Source: Candidatus Helarchaeota archaeon
GTDB lineage: Archaea; Asgardarchaeota; Lokiarchaeia; Helarchaeales; JABXJV01
Direction: 5' to 3'
Length of the DNA: 14,153 nt
Assembly (NCBI GenBank): GCA_013375355.1
Contig: JABXJV010000363.1
Span: 1-14,153 of the forward strand
Shown: positions 7,357 through 14,153 of the stretch, piece by piece
Numbering within the stretch: the stretch's first letter is position 1
Layout: the number at the start of each line of letters is the position of its first letter
The notes under the pieces: generated by a model
Database searches by the model: none
Told to the model about the DNA's origin: nothing
What the model saw: the letters and a program-made list of their open reading frames with translations, nothing else
Translations under genes and position numbers: made by a program

Positions 7357-8727
7357 TTAATTGCATTTATTTAAAATACCCTCTGCAGCTATTAATCCGG
7401 ACAGTGCAGCTGCAACAATTCCTCTAGTTAAACCTGCACCATCTCCAGCCATAAATAAATTATTAACACTCGTCTCTAAAAAATGATTGGTAATAACACG
7501 TTTAGCAGAATATTTTAATTCAGGAGCATATAGCAATGTTGAATTATTAGCCACTCCCGGAATCAATTTATCTAACTTTTCCAAAGCTTCGATGATATCG
7601 ATGAAGATACGATGAGGCAAGGCCATGCTGATATCTCCAGGGGTCACATTTTTAAGAGTTGGTTGTATAAAATTATTTTTTAATTTGCTCCACTTGGACC
7701 TTCTATTTTTTCTGATATCTCCTAATCGTTGTATTAAAGGCTTTCCTCCTCCTAATGTGGCACAATTGAAAGAAATAGTTTCTCCATAGGCAGTTGTGTC
7801 TTCTAATGGTTCAGTCAAAGATATCTTCACAAGTAAGGCAAAATTTGTATTGTTTGATCGCTCTGAAAGAAAAGAATGACCGTTTGTAGTAATGTTTTTT
7901 TCTCCATAAACCTCTTGGACTACAAACCCTTGATGATTCACACAAAAAGTCCTGACAAAATCATCATATGTAGGGGTAAAAATATGAAATTTTGGATCTC
8001 TTGCAATAGAACAAATTGGATCCATTACTGTACTTGGAACTTCAATTCTTACCCCAACATCTAACGGCTCATACCTTGTTTCTACGCCTAATTCATTCAT
8101 TTGTTCCGAGAGCCAAGCCATCCCAGATCTACCTGGGGCTGCTAGACAAAAATTGTATGAAATTTCTTTCCCTCTTTTTGTTATTATTTTATCGGGCTTT
8201 ATAGTATCAATTTCAGTATTTAAAATGAATTTGATTCCATTATCTTCTAATTTTTTCTGGATAGCACCGATAACTTTTGGGGTGTTTTCGGTGCCGATAT
8301 GTCTTTGAGTTATAGGTATAAAATGTATTCCAACTAAATTTGCCTTGTTTTGTATCTCCTCAATTTGTGATTTTGAAGCTTGATACAAATTTTTAGGAGC
8401 TCCGTTATTTACAAAAACATTATCAATATAATTTATTATTTCTAGAGCTTTTTCTTTGCTTCCAGCTAAGCTGGTTAATTCTCCTCCAATTTCAGGATTT
8501 AAATTAAGCAAAGCCGAAGAAAATAAACCTGCACCACCTACTCCAGATAATGTCCGACATGGTTCACAATTAGAACAATATTTAAAATCTTTTTGTAATT
8601 CACAATGCCGATTTTTAACCGGTGGTCCTTTATCTATAATTTTAATTTCTAATTTTTTATTTTCCATTAATTTATATGCTGCAAATAGTCCTGCAGAACC
8701 TGCTCCTATAATTACAACCCTTTGCAT
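7357..8727 (-). CDS. FAD-dependent oxidoreductase, COG2509 type
   Basis: A 456-residue flavoprotein of the uncharacterised FAD-dependent dehydrogenase group (COG2509-like). The N-terminus has the Rossmann FAD motif VVIIGAGSAGLFAAY (4-18) and an acidic/basic turn IIDKG. A cysteine cluster C42, C51, C54, C57 follows, then GVGGAGLFS (62-70), a layout characteristic of the family. The C-terminal FAD contact is LFMAGDGAGLTRGIVAAA, with GD at 428-429. Where I expect an SDGKL-like stretch after the GGAG motif (from memory of the family), this protein has SSALL. The substrate is unknown, and the cysteines could be redox-active or metal-binding. It lies between purE (65 bases upstream) and purB (46 bases downstream) on one strand, suggesting co-expression with purine synthesis without showing a biochemical link. 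Confidence 0.88.
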   Translation of the reverse strand: MQRVVIIGAGSAGLFAAYKLMENKKLEIKIIDKGPPVKNRHCELQKDFKYCSNCEPCRTLSGVGGAGLFSSALLNLNPEIGGELTSLAGSKEKALEIINYIDNVFVNNGAPKNLYQASKSQIEEIQNKANLVGIHFIPITQRHIGTENTPKVIGAIQKKLEDNGIKFILNTEIDTIKPDKIITKRGKEISYNFCLAAPGRSGMAWLSEQMNELGVETRYEPLDVGVRIEVPSTVMDPICSIARDPKFHIFTPTYDDFVRTFCVNHQGFVVQEVYGEKNITTNGHSFLSERSNNTNFALLVKISLTEPLEDTTAYGETISFNCATLGGGKPLIQRLGDIRKNRRSKWSKLKNNFIQPTLKNVTPGDISMALPHRIFIDIIEALEKLDKLIPGVANNSTLLYAPELKYSAKRVITNHFLETSVNNLFMAGDGAGLTRGIVAAALSGLIAAEGILNKCN

Positions 8728-8792
8728 TTGATTAAGACCCGAATTGAATTTAGATGAAAATCATAGGTTGAAAGGAGTTCAATTAAATCTAT

Positions 8793-9272
8793 TTATTCAT
8801 ATTTTTTCCTTTTTTGTTCTCTATATAATTTCAGTTTGTCAGTCAATTCTTCGTTATATATCGATATAATTTGAATAGCCAAAAGAGCTGCATTAATGCC
8901 ATTATCAATTCCTACAGTTGCTACAGAAACTCCTGGTGGCATTTGTACAATAGAAAATAGAGCATCTAATCCACTTAATTTAACATTAACAGGAACTCCA
9001 ATTGTAGGTTTAATTGTTTTTGAAGCAATAACTCCCGGCAATGCAGCTGAAAGCCCAGCAATAGCTATAAAAACTTGTGCAGGAGAAGAATTTACATAAT
9101 TTTCTAATAAATATGGGCTTCGATGGGCTGAAAGAATTTTTGTCTCGTATGGAATTTCGAATTCATCTAAAATATCGGTAACTTGCTTTAAAACCTCTTT
9201 ATCAGCTTTACTTTTACTACCCGCAATAACTGAAATTACACTATCACTTTTTTTTACATCGATCTCTGACAA
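8793..9272 (-). CDS. purE: PurE-type aminoimidazole ribonucleotide carboxylase/mutase
   Basis: PurE makes carboxyaminoimidazole ribonucleotide (CAIR), either from N5-CAIR (class I mutase) or from AIR and CO2 (class II). The 159-residue length is normal for a single-domain PurE. Seen: [12 protein letters not shown] (15-26) in place of the usual GS.SD loop, apparently two residues longer; SAHRSP (48-53, catalytic histidine H50); [11 protein letters not shown] (70-80), where class I enzymes have AAHLPG, so that histidine is absent (A77); and [19 protein letters not shown] and GI.NAALLA towards the end. The start is TTG 9272 with GAAGGAG six bases upstream; the next Met is residue 111. First gene of the purine cluster, divergent from the 1230-residue gene. 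PurE identity is secure, but which reaction it performs is not, and no purK is in the window. Confidence 0.95.
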   Translation of the reverse strand: MSEIDVKKSDSVISVIAGSKSKADKEVLKQVTDILDEFEIPYETKILSAHRSPYLLENYVNSSPAQVFIAIAGLSAALPGVIASKTIKPTIGVPVNVKLSGLDALFSIVQMPPGVSVATVGIDNGINAALLAIQIISIYNEELTDKLKLYREQKRKKYE

Positions 9273-9278
9273 GTTAAA

Positions 9279-9285
9279 CTCCTTC
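9279..9285 (-). promoter_or_regulatory. Ribosome binding site deciding a TTG start (purE)
   Basis: Minus-strand GAAGGAG lies six bases before TTG 9272. It is the strongest Shine-Dalgarno match in the window. Confidence 0.8.
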
Positions 9286-9396
9286 GAAAGTTTTTTGATA
9301 ATTTTTTTATTTATGTATTTAATAATTATTATTCTAATCCTATTAATAAAGAAAAAATACTATTTTCAATTTCATATTTAAATCGAGAGAAATTCA
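9286..9396. promoter_or_regulatory. Divergent promoter region between purE and the giant gene
   Basis: A very AT-rich gap that must hold promoters for the purine cluster (minus) and the giant gene (plus). On the minus strand ATTAAATACATAAATA is a TATA-like candidate. On the plus strand ATTAATAAAG (about 9342-9351) is at a workable distance, while TTTAAATC at 9377-9384 is too close to the ATG. No element stands out clearly. Confidence 0.3.
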
Positions 9397-12300
9397 ATGG
9401 TCAGTTTAATAGAATGGATACCAGATTTTTCTTATTTTGCATATAAAGTGGCAAATCCTATTAATTTAGCGAGAAGTTTAAAATATTTAGAAGAAAAAAT
9501 CAAAAAAGGTGATATATTTCAATCTCTCGATGCCTTATTTTGGACAGTTGTTTTAATTCACCATCTAGATAAAAAAGAATTGATGGATAACAAATTAGTT
9601 AAAAAATATATTTCTGAATTAAAGCACGAAGACGGCGGTTATAAATTCTCGTCTAAATTAGAAAGTCCAGACACTTTATCTACTTTCTATTCCATAGCTA
9701 TTTTGAAAATATTAGGAATAGATGAGCTTATCGACGATAAGGATGCAAATTTTATTATAAATTCTCAAATTGAGGGAGGATTCATTCATTGTAATTCTAA
9801 GAGTTGCCATATTAATTGTAAAGGAAGAACTTCATTTGAATTTAGTTTATTTGCCCTTACTGCATTAATTTTATTAGGTAAACTTGAAAAAATAAATAAA
9901 AAACGATTAATTGATCACTTAAAAAGAGAGGCGAAGGATAATATAGAGTTAATATACCAAATTCTAGGATTGAAATTAATTAATTCACTTGACATTAATG
10001 ATTTTGAGAGAAAAATTCCAATTTTAACATCTTGGCAATTACCAAATAGCGGATTTGGAATTAATACCAAATTTCCATCGGCAGAAGATACGTATTGGGT
10101 TGGAATCTGTTTAGGGTTATTAAATAAACTGGATTTAATAGAGTTTAATGGAGTAATCGATTTTATAAAGGGTATGCAACAAGATAATGGGGGTTTTACA
10201 GGTCAATATACAAGCATAAGTTCGCAAAAACCAACTTTAATCAATACAACCCAATGTATTATAAGCTTATTTTATATTTGGAATAATATAATTGAGATAA
10301 TTGAAAATGAAATTCTTTATCATGCTCATAAATATTTTGATATTTATTTGATTCCAATCACTAAAAAATACTTGGTATCTATGGATTTAGTGGCAGAAAT
10401 TGCCGAATGGCTTTTATCAAATAAATGGATTGAAGGAGAAATAATAGATAGGGAAGTGATGTTTGAAAGTTATTTTAAAAATCAGAATCAAATCTCTCAA
10501 CAAATAATAAATGCAATTATGAAACATGTAAAATCTTTCCAAAAACAAAAAGAACTCGATTTGAAAGAATTAAGCAAAAATTTTGATTTTTCGAATCCTC
10601 TAGAGAGGGTAAAACTAGTTGTAAATGATTTACTCATCAATAAATTTTTAACAGGGGATGTAAAAACGTATAAGAAAAGATATATCCTTGAAAATTTTGC
10701 GCTACCTGGCAAATATATTCACATTACTAAACCCATTTCTTATGCGGAGATTATAGGCGAAAAAAAACGAATGGAAGTAGATAAACAAAAATTAATAGCT
10801 CTTCGTGCGGAATTAATTGAAACACCAAGACGTATTTTAAAAGAAATTCAAATAATAATAGATAAAGAAGAAATTTCTGAAGCAAATAATAAATTGAAAG
10901 ATGAAATTAAATCCACAAGAGAAAAAATATTAAAATTAGAAGAATTGATGAAAAAAATTAATTCTGAATATAAAATCATTGATTTTAAATTATCTAATTT
11001 TAAATTTCAAAAAAACTGGCCATCCATAAAAACCGCAATTATAAAAGAGCTCAGTGCAACAAAATTAAAAATAGAGGAAATAATCAAGAAAAAAGGAGAA
11101 GATATTTCGAAACGCTCCCAAGAGAAGGAAGAACAAGAAGCTATTAGTCTTATACGTTCAAAAATAAGAGAAATTAAAAAGAAATTGAATTTGTATCAAG
11201 TCGAAATTAAGAATTTCTTTCCAAAAAATTTTACAGATCATGAAAAAACACTGAAATTAATTAATTCTATTTCTGATTATGTTATTAAATCTGATTCTGA
11301 CCTCAATTCTGATTTTTCAAATTTTTCCACTAAATTTCAGCTTGAGAATTTTAAAAAAGAGCTTGAACAAGTTAAATCGTCTTGGGAGAAGGAAAGAAAC
11401 GATAGAAAAGAGTTTATCAAATCCTACCATATTAAAATTGAAAAACGCATTGAATTAGAAAAATTAATAGATAAACTCACCTCAGAACTGGGAGACTTCT
11501 CTAATAATAAAAATGAACAAATCATAAAATTAACAAATGATGATAAATTAGATGAAGGTTCTAAATTATTAAATGATTCAATTAGTAACTTCAAAGAATT
11601 GAGTTTAAAACAAAGTAAAGCTGTTTCTGATTTTCTAGAGAAAATAAGTGAAGAAATTCCCGATTTTTCTAAATATTCTGACGATCTTGAATCAGTTTGG
11701 CAAAAAAAATTTAAAACTGAAGAAGAAAGATGGGAGAAATTTGTATCTGAATTAAATAAAAAACTTCATTCAAGCTTTGAAATTGAAAATAAAAATGAAT
11801 TGGATGAAAAATTAAAAAATAATATTGAAGAAATAAAAAACTCAATAGAAAATATGAAAGTTACTGTATTAGATTTAATGGAAGCTAAAAATGTAATTGA
11901 TGCTGGAAATAATACTAAAGAATTGACTAAAAATATAGATGAAAAAATAAAAACGTATAATCAGGAATGTAAGGATTTTGTAAAGGATAAAAGTCGTGAA
12001 TTTAAAAATTTTCGTGAAACTGTAAATTCTATGATAGATAATTGGGAATCGGAATGTGAAAAATTAGCCCAATTTTTAGAAGAAACAAAAGTTGAATTGA
12101 TGAAGAAAGTAAATGAAAAAGGATCAGATTTAAGAAAAATTCAATTAGAAGAATTAATTAAAAAGGAAATTTCTGAAATTGAAGATAAAGTTGATAATTT
12201 TACACTAAATTTTAATCAAACCATTGATTTTGGAAAAAAATTAGACGATTTTGAAGAAAAATTTGAAACGGATTTATCTCAAATAAAGAATTCTTTAAAA

Positions 12301-13089
12301 GTATCAGATGATAAAATAAAAGATTTTATTAAAACTGCATCAAAGATTTATGAAATATTTGAAGAAATTGCCTTAAAAGAAATAAAATATTGGGCTGAAT
12401 CAAAATCTTCAATTGAAAATCAGATAGATACAATCTCTGAAAAAGTCAATATTGAAATACTCATTGTAAGGATTCAAACAATAGTCCGTGCATTCAAAGG
12501 TAATAAAGTAGACTTAAGTTATTTATCCAAGGCGGTAAAAGTCAAATTGGAATCTCTCAAATTAAAAATAATTGAATTGATTTCGGAAAAAAGACTTGTT
12601 GGTGAGCTAGATACCTTTGATATGTTTATTTTAAAAGAAGAGGTTAGTCCTAGGAAATTATTGGTGGAAGAAGTTGATGAAATAAAAAAGGACATTATTA
12701 GAATACGTTATTTGATGGTGATACATAATGAAGTAGGAGCTTCTGTTTATAATAGACAATTAGGGGATTGGGACCTTGATCCAAACCTGATGAGTGGGTT
12801 TTTATCAGCAATCCAAACTTTAAGTTCAGAAATCAAAAAGAAAATGATCCCTATGAAGAGGATGGAGTATAAAGATTTTGAGATAATAATGGAACAAGGG
12901 GATTATGTCTTAGTAGCTTTATTCATAGATGGAAGAGAATCTGACTGGCTTCGCAGTAAACTAAAATCATACGTTATAGAATTTGAAAAAGAATACGGAG
13001 AACAACTAGAAGGATGGAGTGGCGAGCTTACTACATTCAGAAAATCTGGTTTTTTAGTAGATAAAGCATTTGAATTATTTAGAATATGA
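9397..13089 (+). CDS. Giant protein: prenyltransferase-like toroid, long coiled-coil repeats, C-terminal longin-like domain
   Basis: A 1230-residue composite of unknown function. About residues 40-300 look like a prenyltransferase/squalene-cyclase alpha-alpha toroid, with glycine-turn repeats EDGGYKF (78-84), QIEGGFI (124-130), LPNSGFGIN (215-223) and QQDNGGFTG (261-269). The zinc triad of protein prenyltransferases is not evident; a separate Cys/His cluster lies at 131-141. Residues 325-445 may hold small winged-helix-like units (inference). Residues 455-1065 are charged, helical and coiled-coil-like, with Trp-marked repeats of roughly 105-116 residues (W663, W768, W779, W883, W999). Residues 1100-1215 follow the beta-beta-alpha-beta-beta-beta-alpha order of longin domains of the MON1/FUZ type. 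No signal peptide or membrane segment is seen, so it is probably cytoplasmic. ATG 9397 follows a weak GAGAGA. A scaffold acting with small GTPases is speculation. Confidence 0.85.
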   Translation: MVSLIEWIPDFSYFAYKVANPINLARSLKYLEEKIKKGDIFQSLDALFWTVVLIHHLDKKELMDNKLVKKYISELKHEDGGYKFSSKLESPDTLSTFYSIAILKILGIDELIDDKDANFIINSQIEGGFIHCNSKSCHINCKGRTSFEFSLFALTALILLGKLEKINKKRLIDHLKREAKDNIELIYQILGLKLINSLDINDFERKIPILTSWQLPNSGFGINTKFPSAEDTYWVGICLGLLNKLDLIEFNGVIDFIKGMQQDNGGFTGQYTSISSQKPTLINTTQCIISLFYIWNNIIEIIENEILYHAHKYFDIYLIPITKKYLVSMDLVAEIAEWLLSNKWIEGEIIDREVMFESYFKNQNQISQQIINAIMKHVKSFQKQKELDLKELSKNFDFSNPLERVKLVVNDLLINKFLTGDVKTYKKRYILENFALPGKYIHITKPISYAEIIGEKKRMEVDKQKLIALRAELIETPRRILKEIQIIIDKEEISEANNKLKDEIKSTREKILKLEELMKKINSEYKIIDFKLSNFKFQKNWPSIKTAIIKELSATKLKIEEIIKKKGEDISKRSQEKEEQEAISLIRSKIREIKKKLNLYQVEIKNFFPKNFTDHEKTLKLINSISDYVIKSDSDLNSDFSNFSTKFQLENFKKELEQVKSSWEKERNDRKEFIKSYHIKIEKRIELEKLIDKLTSELGDFSNNKNEQIIKLTNDDKLDEGSKLLNDSISNFKELSLKQSKAVSDFLEKISEEIPDFSKYSDDLESVWQKKFKTEEERWEKFVSELNKKLHSSFEIENKNELDEKLKNNIEEIKNSIENMKVTVLDLMEAKNVIDAGNNTKELTKNIDEKIKTYNQECKDFVKDKSREFKNFRETVNSMIDNWESECEKLAQFLEETKVELMKKVNEKGSDLRKIQLEELIKKEISEIEDKVDNFTLNFNQTIDFGKKLDDFEEKFETDLSQIKNSLKVSDDKIKDFIKTASKIYEIFEEIALKEIKYWAESKSSIENQIDTISEKVNIEILIVRIQTIVRAFKGNKVDLSYLSKAVKVKLESLKLKIIELISEKRLVGELDTFDMFILKEEVSPRKLLVEEVDEIKKDIIRIRYLMVIHNEVGASVYNRQLGDWDLDPNLMSGFLSAIQTLSSEIKKKMIPMKRMEYKDFEIIMEQGDYVLVALFIDGRESDWLRSKLKSYVIEFEKEYGEQLEGWSGELTTFRKSGFLVDKAFELFRI

Positions 13090-13117
13090 AACACATTCAA
13101 TTATTGGTAATTTAAAT

Positions 13118-13151
13118 AACTTTTTAGATTATTTTCTATAACATTAATTTT
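13118..13151 (+). terminator. Possible T-rich terminator after the giant gene
   Basis: A series of T runs (CTTTTTAG, ATTTTCT, AATTTTTATT) lies 29-62 bases after the stop. It may separate the giant gene from its downstream paralog, but read-through and co-transcription cannot be excluded. Confidence 0.3.
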
Positions 13152-13237
13152 TATTGTTGGTTTTAGTAATACTGATTAATATATTATTAATAACAAAATA
13201 TTATTTCTGGGTAATAATATTAATTCTGGGATTTTCT

Positions 13238-14153
13238 ATGTCATTTAAAAAAAATTTGGATAATAATTATAAATTATCCCAAAAAAAAGGTCTTAGTGAA
13301 GTTGATATAAAAGACGCTATGGAGACTTTAAGGAAAGAAATAAAAGACAATGTTAAAATGTTAACTCAATTACAAGCAGATTTAAAAAAATATTTTCATC
13401 GAAACTTTAAAGACCATTTATCTACAAAAGATTATATTGATTCATATTCAGAATTTATTGAAAAATCTGATTCTATTCTAAGTTATAACATTTCAAAAAT
13501 ATCTGATATTATTCAGGAGGATAAACATAAAAAATTACTATTAAAATTTAAGACCTTTTGGGCGAAAAATCGGAAAAGATGTTTGGATATACTTCACTTT
13601 TACCAAAGTAGAATTAATAAACGAATTGAATTTGAAGAATTTATCAATGAAAGGATGTCTGAACTACAAAATTTTTCTGATGAATTAGATAACCAAATAA
13701 ATAACATGATAGATGAAGATAAATTGACTGGAGCGATTCAAATATTAAATGAATCCACTAAAAAGTATAGTGATATTGTTTTAAAACATAATATAGAATT
13801 TAAGAATTTTAAAGGTGAGATAAATAGGAATTTTTCTGACTCAATTAAATTCTTCGTTGATTTAAAATCAACTTGGATTAATAAAAATAATGAAGAGAAA
13901 AGAAGATGGAGAAATTTTGTTTTAGAATCAAGAAAAAAACTTTCAACTAGCAAAGAAATAATATGGAAAGACGAATTAGATCAAAAAATAGGAGCTTATA
14001 TTGATGATTTAGATAACCAAATTAATAATATGATAAATGAAGATAAATTGACTGGAGCGATTCAAATATTAAATGAATCCACTAAAAAGTATAGTGATAT
14101 TGTTTTAAAACATAATATAGAATTTAAGAATTTTAAAGGTGAGATAAATAGGA
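13238..14153 (+). CDS. Coiled-coil repeat protein, tandem paralog of the giant's helical region (3' end outside window)
   Basis: An open frame of 305 codons running off the right edge without a stop. The product is charged and helical throughout. It aligns without gaps, at a constant offset of 555, to residues 579-813 of the preceding 1230-residue protein. Matching landmarks are W108/W663, N56-F57-x-D59-H60/N611-F612-x-D614-H615, D161-K-L/D716-K-L, W213/W768 and W224/W779. Over a ~98-residue core about a third of positions are identical. It lacks the toroid. Residues 161-197 recur exactly at 269-305, a 108-residue period. ATG 13238 is the first Met, with no strong ribosome site; an in-frame TTG at 13154 would add a hydrophobic N-terminus. 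It is 148 bases after the giant's stop. Whether it ends in a longin-like domain cannot be seen. Confidence 0.85.
   Translation, partial: MSFKKNLDNNYKLSQKKGLSEVDIKDAMETLRKEIKDNVKMLTQLQADLKKYFHRNFKDHLSTKDYIDSYSEFIEKSDSILSYNISKISDIIQEDKHKKLLLKFKTFWAKNRKRCLDILHFYQSRINKRIEFEEFINERMSELQNFSDELDNQINNMIDEDKLTGAIQILNESTKKYSDIVLKHNIEFKNFKGEINRNFSDSIKFFVDLKSTWINKNNEEKRRWRNFVLESRKKLSTSKEIIWKDELDQKIGAYIDDLDNQINNMINEDKLTGAIQILNESTKKYSDIVLKHNIEFKNFKGEINR
13713..13829 (+). repeat. Direct repeat, copy 1 (perfect match to copy 2, period 324 bp)
   Basis: These 117 bases are identical to 14037-14153. The offset is 324 bases, or 108 codons, so both copies are read in the same frame of the coiled-coil gene. Upstream of 13713 the copies still align but show point differences. 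This copy encodes residues 160-197 of the truncated gene. Confidence 0.95.
14037..14153 (+). repeat. Direct repeat, copy 2, cut by the window edge
   Basis: Identical to 13713-13829 at every base up to the last base of the window, so the match may continue beyond it. Identity at synonymous positions implies a recent duplication or gene conversion, or an assembly effect at a repeat. Confidence 0.95.

Noticed and set aside
8456..9099. Plus-strand frames opposite the flavoprotein and purE
   Set aside because: Both are antisense to well-supported conserved genes and show no motif of their own.
11131..12400. Assigning the helical repeats to SMC, spectrin or apolipoprotein families
   Set aside because: Only repeat length and tryptophan placement are suggestive. 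No family motif can be read, and coiled-coil composition gives false matches.
13090..13237. Possible tRNA or small RNA gene between the giant gene and its paralog
   Set aside because: No cloverleaf, no GC-rich island and no conserved tRNA box was found. The stretch is plain AT-rich spacer with T runs.

Overview
The window reads as a very AT-rich archaeal chromosome segment. The organism is most likely an Asgard (Lokiarchaeota-type) archaeon. This is an inference. It rests on an archaeal Ogg2-type 8-oxoguanine glycosylase, archaeal-style purE and purB, TATA-like elements, oligo-T stops, and above all a 1230-residue protein joining a prenyltransferase-type toroid, a long coiled coil and a longin-like C-terminal domain. 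That kind of eukaryote-flavoured composite is typical of Asgard genomes. Translation starts are unusual: five of the eleven genes with a visible start begin with TTG, three of them behind a clear Shine-Dalgarno motif.

Layout. 1-370: 3' end of an ABC exporter ATPase (+). 391-2335: three tandem paralogous small membrane proteins on the minus strand, each ending in the same five-cysteine zinc ribbon. 2529-3158: ogg (-), divergent from a DUF72/YecE-like gene (+, 3287-4258). 4308-5822: a signal-peptide-bearing, heavily sequon-rich surface protein with two copies of one domain and a C-terminal membrane anchor (-). 5970-9272: a minus-strand purine cluster, read as purE, then a COG2509-type FAD oxidoreductase, then purB. 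9397-13089: the toroid/coil/longin giant (+). 13238 to the window end: a second coiled-coil gene (+), open to the edge. It aligns without gaps over about 230 residues to residues 579-813 of the giant and holds a 324-bp in-frame repeat whose two copies match perfectly for at least 117 bp.

How it fits together. purE and purB act in de novo IMP synthesis, and the flavoprotein between them is a likely co-transcribed passenger of unknown function. Ogg removes 8-oxoguanine. The zinc-ribbon trio arose by local duplication, and the upstream regions of its first and third genes are also similar. The most interesting part is the right end. The giant has the architecture of a scaffold, with a binding toroid at one end and a trafficking-type longin fold at the other, held apart by roughly 600 residues of helical repeats. 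A tandem paralog of its helical repeat region follows directly. No RNA gene, CRISPR array or insertion sequence was seen, and no gene-free stretch exceeds 300 bases.
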